Part shown: piece by piece, positions 1 through 9,494 of the stretch
Position numbering within the stretch: the stretch's first letter is position 1
Layout: every line of letters starts with the position of its first letter
Assembly (NCBI GenBank): GCA_029260345.1
Contig: JAJDDK010000002.1
Span: forward strand, 186,001-250,000
Direction of reading: 5' to 3'
Source of the DNA: Phycisphaerales bacterium
Lineage (GTDB): Bacteria > Planctomycetota > Phycisphaerae > Phycisphaerales > UBA1924
DNA length: 64,000 nucleotides
Notes under the pieces: generated by a model
Database searches by the model: none
The model's input: only the letters and a program-made list of their open reading frames with translations
What the model was told of the DNA's origin: nothing
Program-made: the position numbers and the translations under genes

Positions 1-1
1 C

Positions 2-319
2 CGCCGGCAGGAGTACGCCGGCGCTATTGAGATGGCCACGCAGGCGCCGCTCGCGACGTGCGCCGGGGCCGTCGCTCTTCTGCGGCATTTCGAAACCCTC
101 GCGCCAATGACCAATCAATTCCTCAAGAGCGATCTGGCGATCGCCGCCATCCTTGCAGAGGCGTGCGCCGCGGCGTCGGCACAGAATGTGCGGATCAATC
201 TGCCGTCCTTGCGCGACGCCGCAGGTCCGGAGCGTGCGTCGGATGTCGAAAATCAGCTTGAGCAATTACTGGCCGATGCAGGCTCGTTACGAAATCGAGT
301 CTTGGAAATGACCGGCTGA
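2..319 (+). CDS. Cyclodeaminase/cyclohydrolase-like protein, C-terminal fragment
   Basis: The frame is open from the left edge, so this is the 3' end of a longer gene; an internal ATG at 32 is unlikely to be the start. The residues ATQAPLATC, then an N-x5-SDLAIAAI segment and [11 protein letters not shown], match the conserved tail of the all-helical FTCD_C fold. That fold covers formimino-tetrahydrofolate cyclodeaminase and methenyl-THF cyclohydrolase-like proteins of one-carbon folate metabolism. The active-site part lies outside the window, so activity cannot be judged. The downstream genes look unrelated. Confidence 0.7.
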   Translation, partial: RRQEYAGAIEMATQAPLATCAGAVALLRHFETLAPMTNQFLKSDLAIAAILAEACAAASAQNVRINLPSLRDAAGPERASDVENQLEQLLADAGSLRNRVLEMTG

Positions 320-444
320 CGCGCGGAGACGTTCATCAAGATCGGCGACAGAATTCGTCGATAAAGATGGCGATGCCCGATCCGCAGGATCAAGTCAATC
401 TGAGCTACTCATCGAACCAGCCCAATGGCGACGGCGACCGGAAT

Positions 445-627
445 ATGGCCGCACGTGAACGACGGCCATGGATCAGTGTGTGGTTTGAGTGCTGCGGGGT
501 GTATGCGCGTATCTATAGAAACAGGGCGGCCACGGCCTATGAAGGGGCATGTCCGAAGTGCCGCGCTGCCGTGCAGGCACGCATCGGCCCCGGCGGCACA
601 TCGCAGCGATTCTTCCGCGCCTCGTGA
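445..627 (+). CDS. Small zinc-ribbon-like conserved planctomycete protein
   Basis: A 60-residue protein when started at ATG 445; the frame also allows ATG 367, which adds 26 low-complexity residues. The core reads [13 protein letters not shown], then YEGACPKC, then [11 protein letters not shown]. The CC and CPKC pairs suggest one bound zinc. I recognise this arrangement from small planctomycete proteins of unknown function, and the conserved part begins near RRPWI, which favours the later start. The role is unknown; protein or nucleic-acid binding would be a guess. It precedes the pair of hypothetical genes at 715-2141 on the same strand. Confidence 0.7.
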   Translation: MAARERRPWISVWFECCGVYARIYRNRAATAYEGACPKCRAAVQARIGPGGTSQRFFRAS

Positions 628-714
628 CGACCGCTCGGGATACACTGCCCGCACGGTCGCGGCGGCGTGCGGCGACCTGTCCCAGTGACCGGATGGAACG
701 GAGTCGCCCGCGTC

Positions 715-1236
715 ATGAGTGGTCTGAGCAGCGCACCCTATGAACTTGGCCGCTCCACTGGCGTTTGCTCGGCGACGGGCGAGGCGCTCGCCCCAGGAGT
801 CATCGCCGTCGCGGTGCTGATTGAAAACAGCGAAACCGGACGGCTTGAACGTCTCGATTATTCCGCCGCGGCGTGGGATGAGGGCAAGCATCCGGCCAAT
901 ATTTTCTGTTTTTGGCGGCGACGCATCCCCGCGCCGAACGACAAACCAAAACCATTCATTGATGATGACGAGCTGCTGGCGCTGTTCGATCAGCTTGCCG
1001 AAGCCGATCAGGATCGCCAACTCGCATTCCGGTTCATTCTTTCGTTGATTTTGATTCGCAAGCGATTGCTGCGACATGTCGGGTCCAAGGCGATGGATGG
1101 CCGGGCGGTCTCGCTTCTGAAGCGCAAGGGTTCGCCGGACGATCCGCCTGTTGAAGTGGTCGATCCTGGCATGGACGAGAGCGCGATCGAAGCTGCGATG
1201 GAGCAGCTTGGGCAAGTGCTGCGAGGTGATGAGTGA
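715..1236 (+). CDS. Conserved hypothetical protein (planctomycete type)
   Basis: About 173 residues from ATG 715; the frame extends to 667 but the added 16 residues look like leader sequence. The N-terminal half carries a short beta-rich region with the sequence HPANIFCFWRR and a proline-rich link. The C-terminal half is helical and charged, with LALFDQLAEADQDRQLAFRF followed by a hydrophobic SLILIRKRLL segment. There is no signal peptide or clear membrane helix. The stop overlaps the next gene, a lipoprotein, if that gene starts at GTG 1233, so the two are probably cotranscribed and work together. I do not know its biochemical function. Confidence 0.6.
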   Translation: MSGLSSAPYELGRSTGVCSATGEALAPGVIAVAVLIENSETGRLERLDYSAAAWDEGKHPANIFCFWRRRIPAPNDKPKPFIDDDELLALFDQLAEADQDRQLAFRFILSLILIRKRLLRHVGSKAMDGRAVSLLKRKGSPDDPPVEVVDPGMDESAIEAAMEQLGQVLRGDE

Positions 1237-1253
1237 GGCGGTTGGGGCGAACG

Positions 1254-2141
1254 ATGACAACCACATGCTTGTGCGCTCTAGCGGGGTTGTCGATCATCCT
1301 CGCATCGGTCGGCTGCGCGCCGCGGCAGCGGGGGGTTGTAAAGCGTGAGGCGCCGCCGCCTTCATTCGAGGATGTGGTCCAGGTGTACAACGAGCGAGCA
1401 GAGCGGCTGGATCGCGTCTGGGGCCGGGCCGTTGTTGAACTGAAATACCGCGATGAAAAAGACCGCCGCCAGCGCGAACAGGGCGAAGGGCATCTTCAGA
1501 TCCGCCAGCCGCACGAGTTTGCACTTTCCGTCGGAAAGCTTGGCGAAACGTATGCATGGCTGGGCTGCGATGAAGAGCGATTCTGGTTCTTCGATCGCTT
1601 TGATGAGCCGCGCGTGACGGTTGGGCGGCATGACAATGTCGGGCGCGTCTGCGCTGAGCCGTTGTCGTTGCCCGCTGATCCGGCGCAGATGATTGATTTG
1701 ATGGGCATCACACCAATTCCGCTCGATTCCGACGGGCGCACGGCCTGGAGTGAGGATGGACGCTGGCTCGTAGTGTCCTATGTTCGCGCCGGCGCCATCG
1801 AACGCATCTATCTGGACAGCGAGACGATGCTTCCGAATCGGATTGAGTTTCTGGCCCCGGATGGCACGGTCGACCTCGTGTCAGTCCTCGAGAACAACAG
1901 TCCGGTGGAACAGGGCGACGAGGGCGGTTTCTATCCGCGGATGGCGTCGCGCATCGACATCATGCACGTGTCCAGTGAGGCGCAGGTGATCATTCATCTG
2001 GCGGACTTGGAAGACGGCTCGACCGGTCGCGGCAAACTGCGTGACGGCGCCTTTGAGTTTGAAACACTGGTCGGGGCGTTTGCGCCGCGCGACTACCACG
2101 TGCTCGATCGTGATTGTGAGGTTCCGGCGTGGACGCAGTGA
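1254..2141 (+). CDS. Outer-envelope lipoprotein, function unknown
   Basis: Start ATG 1254 is preferred; a GTG at 1233 in the same frame overlaps the upstream stop. The protein begins with a hydrophobic segment, ALAGLSIILASVGC, that ends in a plausible lipobox, so it should be lipidated and held in the envelope. The mature part alternates short beta-strand patterns (GEGHLQIRQPHEFALSV, RIEFLAPDGTVDLVSVL) reminiscent of the LolA/LppX-type half-barrel, but this is a resemblance only. Its coding end overlaps the GTG start of the RDD membrane protein, so 715-3730 looks like one operon. Confidence 0.65.
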   Translation: MTTTCLCALAGLSIILASVGCAPRQRGVVKREAPPPSFEDVVQVYNERAERLDRVWGRAVVELKYRDEKDRRQREQGEGHLQIRQPHEFALSVGKLGETYAWLGCDEERFWFFDRFDEPRVTVGRHDNVGRVCAEPLSLPADPAQMIDLMGITPIPLDSDGRTAWSEDGRWLVVSYVRAGAIERIYLDSETMLPNRIEFLAPDGTVDLVSVLENNSPVEQGDEGGFYPRMASRIDIMHVSSEAQVIIHLADLEDGSTGRGKLRDGAFEFETLVGAFAPRDYHVLDRDCEVPAWTQ

Positions 2142-3730
2142 AGCCATCGCGGAGCAATCAATGGGTCGTGCGCGCAATGGCCGTGCTGATCATTGCAGCG
2201 GTGTGCGGCGCCGCACGAGAGGCGCGAGCGGCTGAATGGCGGGCGATGGGCGCCGGCGGATCGAAATACGCTTGGATCCTGACGCCGATCGAGATTCCAA
2301 CGGGCGGCGTGAATGATGAACGCGTTGAACGCGGTCAGATTTATTTTCTTTCGGCGCCGAAGGAACTTGGTTCCGCATTGATCATGCGCGCGCATTCCGT
2401 GTTTAACCCGCCACTCTTTATGACGGCGTTTGATGAACGATTGATGTTCATCTACGAAGCGGACCAATCCGGTTCCGCTGATGCTGAATCCGCCGGCCTG
2501 CGCATGCATCCGGTGCGGTCGCTTGACATTTTCACGACAGACGCCGGAACGCTCTTTGTTGAGCCGCGCGATCGGTATGCCGCAGAACCGCCGCTGTCGG
2601 TCAATGGTGAAATCGTTGGTGCGGCTCGGACCGCGATGGGCCTTGCCGCACTTGAACGCAGCAATGATGCATTTGTCATCCATGTCCTGCTGCGCGATGG
2701 CTGGGTCGAAGTGGCGGCGCCGAGCGGCGTCAGCGCATCAGCCACGATTCTGTCGTACCGCGAGCAGATTGCGCTGCTTGCGCGCGATATGAATGGCGAT
2801 GCGGCGCCGACGCTGTGGACGCTTGATTCGGTGGATGGTGAATGGATGGCGTCGCCGATTGATGCAGCCGCGCTCGATTCTGCGGTGCTTTGGACTCCGG
2901 GCGGGTTGGTGGGGTATGAGCGTCAGCCCGAAAGTGGCGACCTCATTTTCAAGTTGCTCCTCAAGGATCGAACGGCGGCGCTGGCGACGGTCGGCGGCGT
3001 CGGCGCCGAACACGCAGTCGCGCTCCTTGGCGAAAACATCGTGATTGTGTGGACGGATGAGGAAGCGCCGACGCGCGTCAAGATGGTTGTCGTTTCTTCC
3101 ATCACCGGACAAACGCTGTACAACGACTACGCCAATTTCGGACACCCGCTCACCCCCGCGGACCTGCGTGTCGTGGCGTTCCTGCTCTCGGCGGTGATGT
3201 TGGGAGTCCTGCTCTTTCTCTTAAAGCCCGAGACGCCAGATCAGGCAACACCCCCCGCGGGTTGGATAATCGCCGAACCCTGGCGCCGATTGAGTGCGGC
3301 GATCATTGATGGAGGCATCGCGTGGATCGTCGCGGCGGCGATTTGGCGCGTGAGTGTCGCCGACACCTTTGACGCCTTCGATCCGAGCTATCTCCTGCTG
3401 ATGAGCGATGGTGATAGCTGGCCGATGCTCACGCTGATGGGGATTTACTTTGTGCATGGAGCGATCGCGGAGTGGCTGTTCGGCCGCACCGCCGGGAAAG
3501 CCATGTTTGGGTGTCGCGTTCATTCCACGCGAGGCGATCGCGTGCGGCTGTGGCAATCCTGCGCGCGGAACCTCGTGAAGGTGATCGTGCCGCCACTCGT
3601 TGCTCTGGTTCTCTTTGAGCCGAATCGGCGCCATCCGGGCGATCTGCTCGGTGGAACCATCGTCATCACGCGCGGCGATCCAGATACGGATGAGAACGTA
3701 GCCGCGAACGACGAAACGCCCGAGGAATAA
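2129..3730 (+). CDS. RDD-family membrane protein with large exported N-terminal domain
   Basis: Starts at GTG 2129, overlapping the preceding stop by 13 bases. Residues 1-35 form a signal-like segment (VVRAMAVLIIAAVCGAA), then about 300 residues of probable exported beta-rich domain follow. A membrane helix near residue 350 (VVAFLLSAVMLGVLLFLL) leads into the RDD domain, which starts at EPWRRLSAAIIDG with the family's arginine and aspartate, and continues through FGRTAGKAMFGCRV to HPGDLLGGTIVI. RDD proteins are poorly understood; some are linked to ion transport. The fusion to a big extracytoplasmic domain suggests sensing or coupling across the membrane, which is inference. Confidence 0.75.
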   Translation: MDAVKPSRSNQWVVRAMAVLIIAAVCGAAREARAAEWRAMGAGGSKYAWILTPIEIPTGGVNDERVERGQIYFLSAPKELGSALIMRAHSVFNPPLFMTAFDERLMFIYEADQSGSADAESAGLRMHPVRSLDIFTTDAGTLFVEPRDRYAAEPPLSVNGEIVGAARTAMGLAALERSNDAFVIHVLLRDGWVEVAAPSGVSASATILSYREQIALLARDMNGDAAPTLWTLDSVDGEWMASPIDAAALDSAVLWTPGGLVGYERQPESGDLIFKLLLKDRTAALATVGGVGAEHAVALLGENIVIVWTDEEAPTRVKMVVVSSITGQTLYNDYANFGHPLTPADLRVVAFLLSAVMLGVLLFLLKPETPDQATPPAGWIIAEPWRRLSAAIIDGGIAWIVAAAIWRVSVADTFDAFDPSYLLLMSDGDSWPMLTLMGIYFVHGAIAEWLFGRTAGKAMFGCRVHSTRGDRVRLWQSCARNLVKVIVPPLVALVLFEPNRRHPGDLLGGTIVITRGDPDTDENVAANDETPEE

Positions 3731-3931
3731 GTCCGATAACAGGGTCGCCGATTCGAGGTGAAAGTGCCGCGAAATGGCCTTGTCGCGGCTGCGGTCGGCA
3801 ACCCTTGCGCACTTTCTCGACAGACACTTGCAGAAATGACGCGGCCCCGCCCGATAACACCCGGACGGCGTCGGGGCGGTCCCGTTGCATATTTGCGGTC
3901 TGTGATCAAGGCATTCGCGCCGAATTTGCGC

Positions 3932-6406
3932 ATGGCAGACGACAAATCAAAAGCGAAAGCATCGGAGGATGCGTCTGAAGGGTGGTCGCCTCAGCGCGGT
4001 TGGCGCGATCTGTGGCAAGCGCCCGCGCTAGTCCTTGGGGCCGTGTTACTGGTCGCCGGCCTGATTTCCTCCATCACGTCGGCGCCATCGCATGACTTTG
4101 AAGGGGCGCTCGATGATGTTCAGGCGCTCATTCAGCAAGAGGAATACGAAGTCGCCCTCGATCGGCTGAACAGGGAAATTCTCCCGCATCTAATCTCCAC
4201 CAAAGACGTCTCGGTCAAGACGCGCTCGCGATTCCATTTGTTGCGCGGCGACGCGATCTATTTGGCGCAAGCCGCTCGCAGCGGCAATGAGCGGGGCAAT
4301 GACCGAGCCGTCATCGAAGAGTTTGATCAAGCCCAGAAGCTGCTCGTGGAACTGGGCCCGGAGCGCATCGCCCGGTACGCCAGTTCGCTGGTCGCGCTCG
4401 GGCGGGAAGATGAAGCCATCAAGCGTGTGCGCGAACTTCCGGTCGAGTCCGCCGCCGTGCGGCATGACCTGGTGCGGCGCATCATCGAACGCTCGCTGGC
4501 AACGCCTGCCGGGAGCAACGAGAAGGCGCTCGAACTCCTGGGTGAACTGAACGCGGACCCCACGCTGAATGAGGAATACCGCGTTTGGGTGATCGTCACG
4601 CAGGCGAGGCTGCGGCTTGAAGCTGGGCTTGTCGGCGAAGCGATCGACCACATGTTGCTCGCGCTGCAGCGCAATCGATGGATGAGCGGAACAGACGCCG
4701 CACGGTTGTACGTGTTGCTCGGCCGCGCGTATGAAGAATTGGGTCAACTCGCAGACGCCGAGCGAAACATCAACCGGGCCGCCGAGCGTTTATCGCCTTC
4801 GGATCGATTGATGGGCGAGGTTCATCTGGTGGCTGGGCGCATCGCTCAAGATCGCGGAAGTCTCGAACAGGCGCGCAATGCCTATTCGCAGATCGTGACG
4901 GATTTTGCCGCCGCCGAATCGTGGATGGAAGGCTTGCTCGGTCTTGCCGAAACGCAAGCCATGCTCGGCGAACTTGTTGAATCACAGGGAATCTACGCTC
5001 AACTGTCCGATGAATTGGGCGATCGCGGCGAGCAACCGAATATCTCCCGTCGCATTGTCGCAGAGAGTTTGCTCGATCAGGTGAGCGGTGCGTTGGCTCG
5101 CGAGGATTATTCCTCCGCGCTGCAATTCGCGGAGCTTGCTCGCAATTTGTATCGCAGCGATCGCGCGCCGGCGGCGGTGTCGCTGGCGCTGGCGCGAAGT
5201 CAGCGCCTGCTCGCGGATGAAACGTTGGCCACTGCGCGCCATACACCCGCGGACCCGCCCGATCCGTCGCTCCTCGATCCGGTCACACGAGCGCAAGTGC
5301 GTGCGCATTTTCACGATGCGGGTGAGCACTATCTGGCGCACGCACGCGACATGATTCTCGCCGATGACGAATCGTTCGCCGATTCACTGTGGAACGCGGG
5401 TGAGTGCTTTGATCTGGCCGGCGATCTCGACAAAGCCATCGAGGTCTTCAGCGAATACGCCAACGGCCGGCCCACGGATGCGCGTCGGCCCGCCGCAGTT
5501 TTCAAACTCGCACAGGCGCATCAGGCCCGTGGTGAGTACGCAACGGCCGCGGAGTTCTTCCGTGAACTCATCGCGGAGAATCCAAATTCCGGTGAAGGCA
5601 CGCGGAGCCTTGTGTGGCTGGCCCGCACGTTTTTGCAGGATGACGATCCCGATAACGACAGTGAAGCCAAGCGTCTGCTGGAGCGCGTGGTTGATGGGGG
5701 GCTCCTGGCGCCGCAAGCGCTCGATTTTCGTTTGGCGCTGATTGATCTTGGCCGGTCGCACTACCACAGGCGCGAGAATGAACCGGCGATTCGTCGCCTG
5801 GATGAAGCGGTGCGCCGCTTTACGGACGACCGCGAGATTCACGCGCTGCGATTCGAATTGGCCGATTCCCATCGTCGCCGTTCGGAAGAACTGGCCGCGT
5901 CATTGAATGAAGCCATGCCCGAGGCGCAGCGCCGCCGGCTCGAACAACAGCGAACCGATCACCTGACTGAAGCCATGCGGCTTTTCGAAATGGTGCGCGC
6001 CAGCCTTCAGGAAGAAGATACCCGGCGGCTTTCCTCGGTGCAGCGGTCATACCTTCGCAATGCCTACTTCTACAAGGCCGACTGTGCCTTTGACTTGCAG
6101 CAGTACGATCGTGCAATCGAATTTTACGACACCGCGGCGCAGCGATTTGCCGAAGAGCCGGTGTCGCTCGTCGCGATGGCGCAGATCGTCAGCGCCTTCA
6201 TCGAACAAGGGCGATTCGTCGAAGCTCGAAAGGCGAACGAACGGGCGCGCCTTCGCTTGAACGAATTTCCTGATTCGTCGTTCGATTCGAGCGACCTGCC
6301 CTTCACACGGAAACACTGGGAACGCTGGCTGGACTCGACGGATGCGCTCAGCGGCACGGACGAGAGCGGCGCTACGCGAACCGCGACAGCGCCGACAGAA
6401 TCTTGA
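3932..6406 (+). CDS. Single-pass membrane protein with tetratricopeptide repeats
   Basis: The frame is open from GTG 3758, but ATG 3932 gives a natural N-terminus (MADDKSKAKASE) and is chosen. A short cytoplasmic segment is followed by one membrane helix, APALVLGAVLLVAGLISS, at about residues 31-48. The remaining roughly 770 residues are TPR-like helical hairpins, for example LYVLLGRAYEELGQLADAER and NAGECFDLAGDLDKAIEVF. It should act as a scaffold in the periplasm for protein partners. It ends 19 bases before the FlgN-like gene, so it may head or share the flagellar transcript; a flagellar role is possible but not shown. Confidence 0.75.
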   Translation: MADDKSKAKASEDASEGWSPQRGWRDLWQAPALVLGAVLLVAGLISSITSAPSHDFEGALDDVQALIQQEEYEVALDRLNREILPHLISTKDVSVKTRSRFHLLRGDAIYLAQAARSGNERGNDRAVIEEFDQAQKLLVELGPERIARYASSLVALGREDEAIKRVRELPVESAAVRHDLVRRIIERSLATPAGSNEKALELLGELNADPTLNEEYRVWVIVTQARLRLEAGLVGEAIDHMLLALQRNRWMSGTDAARLYVLLGRAYEELGQLADAERNINRAAERLSPSDRLMGEVHLVAGRIAQDRGSLEQARNAYSQIVTDFAAAESWMEGLLGLAETQAMLGELVESQGIYAQLSDELGDRGEQPNISRRIVAESLLDQVSGALAREDYSSALQFAELARNLYRSDRAPAAVSLALARSQRLLADETLATARHTPADPPDPSLLDPVTRAQVRAHFHDAGEHYLAHARDMILADDESFADSLWNAGECFDLAGDLDKAIEVFSEYANGRPTDARRPAAVFKLAQAHQARGEYATAAEFFRELIAENPNSGEGTRSLVWLARTFLQDDDPDNDSEAKRLLERVVDGGLLAPQALDFRLALIDLGRSHYHRRENEPAIRRLDEAVRRFTDDREIHALRFELADSHRRRSEELAASLNEAMPEAQRRRLEQQRTDHLTEAMRLFEMVRASLQEEDTRRLSSVQRSYLRNAYFYKADCAFDLQQYDRAIEFYDTAAQRFAEEPVSLVAMAQIVSAFIEQGRFVEARKANERARLRLNEFPDSSFDSSDLPFTRKHWERWLDSTDALSGTDESGATRTATAPTES

Positions 6407-6425
6407 TTTGAGCGGGAGGTCATGG

Positions 6426-6932
6426 ATGACCGAGCAGACAACGACGCAGACAAACACGCCGGCCTTTGACGCCGACTCCACGGACGTGGCAGTCTGGGCG
6501 CCTCGGTTGCGCCGGCTCTTGCATGAGCAGTCCGAGTTGTACGGTGCTCTGGAGCGACTCGCTGAGAATCAGTCCACGCTGATTCAAGGTGGGGATGCCT
6601 CAGGGCTTCTCTCGGTTCTTGCCGAGCGGCAAACGATTCTGACTGAGTTGCAACGGTCCAACGATGAAATGGAGCCGTTCCGTACGCAGTGGAATGATCT
6701 CATGGTCAAGCTGCCGCAGGGCGAGCGCGCTGCAATGGCGGATCATGTGGAGTCCATCGCGCAGCGCATCGAGCGCATCGCCGAACGCGACGAGGCGGAC
6801 CGCGAAGCGCTCTCCGCACGCCGTGTCGAAGTGGCGGATCGCCTGAACGAAGTTGCGCGGAGCAAGTCAGCGGTGAGCGCCTACGGCAGGCCGCACGGGG
6901 CAGGGCCGCGATTTCAGGATCGGGAGGGCTGA
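6426..6932 (+). CDS. flgN: FlgN-family flagellar export chaperone
   Basis: Start ATG 6426 follows a good ribosome binding site (GGGAGG at 6414-6419). The 168-residue product is almost wholly helical with the FlgN pattern: an N-terminal LRRLLHEQSELYGALERL, the QGGDASGLLSVLAERQTIL segment, and a long amphipathic coiled coil to the end. FlgN chaperones hold hook-filament junction proteins FlgK and FlgL before export; those substrates are not encoded in the window. It sits four bases before the sensor kinase gene and so belongs to the first part of the flagellar locus. The family call rests on helical pattern and place, so it is moderately sure. Confidence 0.65.
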   Translation: MTEQTTTQTNTPAFDADSTDVAVWAPRLRRLLHEQSELYGALERLAENQSTLIQGGDASGLLSVLAERQTILTELQRSNDEMEPFRTQWNDLMVKLPQGERAAMADHVESIAQRIERIAERDEADREALSARRVEVADRLNEVARSKSAVSAYGRPHGAGPRFQDREG

Positions 6933-6935
6933 ATT

Positions 6936-7916
6936 ATGAGCACTGTTAAAATAGCCCGCGATCTCGATGCACAGCGACTGCTGCTGAGCGACCCGGCAGC
7001 GGCAGCGAGCAATGGCCGCATTTCGCCATTGGAATTGGCGGAACTGATTCGGGCGTTCAATGACGTCACGTCGCGGCTGCAGGGCACACACGAAACACTG
7101 ACGGCTGAGGTCACGCGGCTGAAAGGTGAATTGCATCAGGCGAATCAGCAGTTGCGCCGAGCGCGCGAACTTGCCGCGCTAGGCGAAATGGCGGCCGGCA
7201 TCGCGCACGAAGTGCGAAACCCGCTTGGTTCGATTCGCTTGTACGCCTCGGCTATGGAAGAGGATCTTGCGGATCGGCCCGAGCAGCGACTCATGGCGAA
7301 AAAAATCGCCGACGCCGTGCGCGGCTTGAACGCGGTGGTGTCTGATGTGCTCGCTTTTGCCCGTGAACTGCGCATCGACCCCGAACCAATCGAAGTGGGG
7401 GAACTCATTGACCGTTCGCTTGCAGGATGCGCTGATTTGGCGGATCGAAGCGGCGTCGAGATTCGCCAGCCGAACGAAGAGATTCGATCGACCGTTTTGC
7501 ATTGCGATGCAGCGCTGGCCCAGCAGGCGCTCTCAAACGTCATGCGAAACGCGATTGAAGCGACGGAAGAATGCAGCGGTGATCGCGTGGTCGAGATCGA
7601 AGTGACAGGATGTCAGGTGCGAGCGTCGCGCGGTCGACCGGCGCCGATGGTCGCCATCAGTGTGCGCGATCATGGCCCTGGTGTCAGCGACGATGTGATG
7701 AAGCGGATGTTCAATCCGTTCTTCACGACGCGGCACGCGGGCACGGGGCTGGGGCTGGCGATTGTGCACCGCATTGTCGACGCCCACAACGGGCGAGTGA
7801 CGGTTCGAAATCATGATCGGGGTGGCGCGGTGGTTGAGCTGATGCTCCCCGCGGCGGAATTCGAAAGACTTGCCGCGCCAGTTGGCGCGGACAGCGCGCA
7901 TGGAGGCGATGAATGA
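6936..7916 (+). CDS. Cytoplasmic sensor histidine kinase, FleS/FlrB type
   Basis: A 326-residue kinase without membrane helices. Residues 40-80 form a coiled coil; the H box AAGIAHEVRNPLGSIRLYA puts the phosphorylated histidine at residue 91. The ATP-binding part has an N box (NVMRNAIEATEE), DHGPGVSDD, the F box MFNPFFTT and the G2 box GTGLGLAIV. No PAS domain is apparent, so the input is probably an internal protein signal such as assembly state. Its stop overlaps the start of the response regulator by four bases (ATGA), so the two are translationally coupled. Place and partner point to the flagellar FleSR/FlrBC class rather than nitrogen control. Confidence 0.85.
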   Translation: MSTVKIARDLDAQRLLLSDPAAAASNGRISPLELAELIRAFNDVTSRLQGTHETLTAEVTRLKGELHQANQQLRRARELAALGEMAAGIAHEVRNPLGSIRLYASAMEEDLADRPEQRLMAKKIADAVRGLNAVVSDVLAFARELRIDPEPIEVGELIDRSLAGCADLADRSGVEIRQPNEEIRSTVLHCDAALAQQALSNVMRNAIEATEECSGDRVVEIEVTGCQVRASRGRPAPMVAISVRDHGPGVSDDVMKRMFNPFFTTRHAGTGLGLAIVHRIVDAHNGRVTVRNHDRGGAVVELMLPAAEFERLAAPVGADSAHGGDE

Positions 7917-9427
7917 GCACGGTTTTGATTGTCGATGACAAAGAAATGCTTCGCGACAGCGTGGGTGTGACGCTCCAGCGCGCGGGGTTCACGATCCTCT
8001 CGGCGCCGGGAGGTGAGCAGGCGCTCGAAACCATTGCGCGCCGCCGCCCCGATGCGCTGGTGACCGACCTGAAAATGCCCGGCATGACCGGGATTGAATT
8101 GCTCGAACGTGTGCGCGAGTTTGATCAAGACCTTCCGATCATCCTGATGACAGCGTTCGGCACGATCGACACCGCGGTGAAGGCGATGCGGCTCGGCGCG
8201 TTCAACTACATCACCAAGCCGTTTGAAGGCGATGAGCTTGTCGTTTCCGTGAAGCGCGGCATCGAGCATGCGCGCTTGCGCCGCGAAAACGAAGTGCTCA
8301 AGCGGACCATTTCGAATTCGACGTCAGGATCATCAGGCAACCCCGCAGGTGTCACTGGGTTGGGACGGCTGGTAGGCGACTCACGCGGCATGCGCCGTCT
8401 CAAGGACGACATCCGATCCATCGCCGAATCACAGGGAACGGTGCTCATTCACGGCGAGTCTGGCGTCGGTAAGGAAGTCGTCGCCCGCGCCGTGCACGAA
8501 CTCAGTCCCCGTACGGAAGAACCGTTCCTCGCGGTCAATTGTGCCGCGTTGTCTGAGTCGCTTCTCGAATCTGAACTCTTCGGCCATGAAAAGGGCGCTT
8601 TCACCGGCGCGGACCAGCTCCGCAAGGGGCGATTCGAATTGGCCGATCGCGGCACCCTCTTGCTGGATGAGATCAGCGAAGTGAGCCCCAAGATTCAGGC
8701 CAAACTGCTCCGAGCCTTGCAGGAACGCGCGTTCGAACGTGTTGGCTCCAGCACGACCCTCGGTGTCGACGTGCGCGTGCTGGCGACGACGAACCGCGAT
8801 CTCGAAGACGAAGTATCACGCGGCGAATTCCGGCAAGATCTCTATTTCCGCTTAAATGTGCTGCCCGTGCATGTCCCGCCGCTGCGCGAAAGGCGCGATG
8901 ACATCCCGGAACTCGCGGAGCATTTCGTGCGTGAAATTTGCGAGCGCGAAGGTCGGTCATCCCGCCGGCTCGGCGGCGCCGCGATTGATGCGCTTCGTAC
9001 CTACGACTGGCCGGGCAATGTCCGTGAACTCCAGAACATTTGCGAGCGCGCCGTCGTGCTCGCGAAAGACGACGTCATCGATGGTGAATTGATTCGGACG
9101 TGGCTTGGCTCTTCGGGTGTGGTTGTGCGTCCCGGCGTGCAACCGCCTCCACCCCTGCGGAACGGGGCGCCGCGATTGCGGCTCGCGTCCATTGAAGAGA
9201 ATTCCTACGCAGAGATGAACGCCGACGCCGTGCCCATGCCGGCGCCGATCATGACCAACGGCATCCGCGCCCTCGAAGAGATCGAGCGGCAGGCCATCCT
9301 CGAAGCGCTCGATCATTTCAAAGGACATCGCCAAAAAACGGCGGAAGCCCTCGGCATCGGGGTGCGAACTTTGGGGCTGAAGTTGAAGAAATGGAAGGAA
9401 GCCCGCCTCGTCGCGTCGACGGTGTAA
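7913..9427 (+). CDS. Sigma-54 response regulator, FleR/FlrC type
   Basis: Three domains are clear. The receiver domain has Asp8-Asp9, phosphoacceptor Asp52 (TDLKMPGMTG) and Lys102 (ITKPF). The AAA+ domain has Walker A GESGVGKE near residue 181, the sigma-54 contact loop in ELFGHEKGAFTGA, and LADRGTLLLDEI. The C-terminal helix-turn-helix is of Fis type (HRQKTAEALGIGVRTLGLKL). It should open sigma-54 promoters after phosphorylation by the adjacent kinase. The first likely target is flgB directly downstream, where a sigma-54-like element and an array of inverted repeats lie. Intact in every recognised motif. Confidence 0.9.
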   Translation: MSTVLIVDDKEMLRDSVGVTLQRAGFTILSAPGGEQALETIARRRPDALVTDLKMPGMTGIELLERVREFDQDLPIILMTAFGTIDTAVKAMRLGAFNYITKPFEGDELVVSVKRGIEHARLRRENEVLKRTISNSTSGSSGNPAGVTGLGRLVGDSRGMRRLKDDIRSIAESQGTVLIHGESGVGKEVVARAVHELSPRTEEPFLAVNCAALSESLLESELFGHEKGAFTGADQLRKGRFELADRGTLLLDEISEVSPKIQAKLLRALQERAFERVGSSTTLGVDVRVLATTNRDLEDEVSRGEFRQDLYFRLNVLPVHVPPLRERRDDIPELAEHFVREICEREGRSSRRLGGAAIDALRTYDWPGNVRELQNICERAVVLAKDDVIDGELIRTWLGSSGVVVRPGVQPPPPLRNGAPRLRLASIEENSYAEMNADAVPMPAPIMTNGIRALEEIERQAILEALDHFKGHRQKTAEALGIGVRTLGLKLKKWKEARLVASTV

Positions 9428-9435
9428 GCAAAACT

Positions 9436-9480
9436 TGCGCGAATAATGCGCAGGGACGTACGTAGCGCATTTGTTGCGCT
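9436..9480. promoter_or_regulatory. Array of TGCGC inverted half-sites upstream of flgB
   Basis: TGCGC at 9436-9440 pairs with GCGCA at 9448-9452, AATGCGC at 9445-9451 pairs with GCGCATT at 9465-9471, and AGCGCA at 9464-9469 pairs with TGCGCT at 9475-9480. The pairs are perfect but mutually exclusive. On DNA they could be operator or enhancer half-sites for the FlrC-type activator encoded just upstream; on RNA they could end the regulator transcript. There is no T-run. Confidence 0.4.
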
Positions 9481-9494
9481 CACGAACATTCATC

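Noticed and set aside
409-1266. 285-residue minus-strand frame opposite the first hypothetical genes
   Set aside because: It mirrors the plus-strand genes at 445-1236, is arginine- and histidine-rich without any fold that I can see, and lacks a ribosome binding site.
3733-3858. Two CCGATAAC boxes upstream of the TPR gene as sigma-28 promoters
   Set aside because: The -10 match is fair, but no TAAA-like -35 lies 15 bases upstream of either copy.
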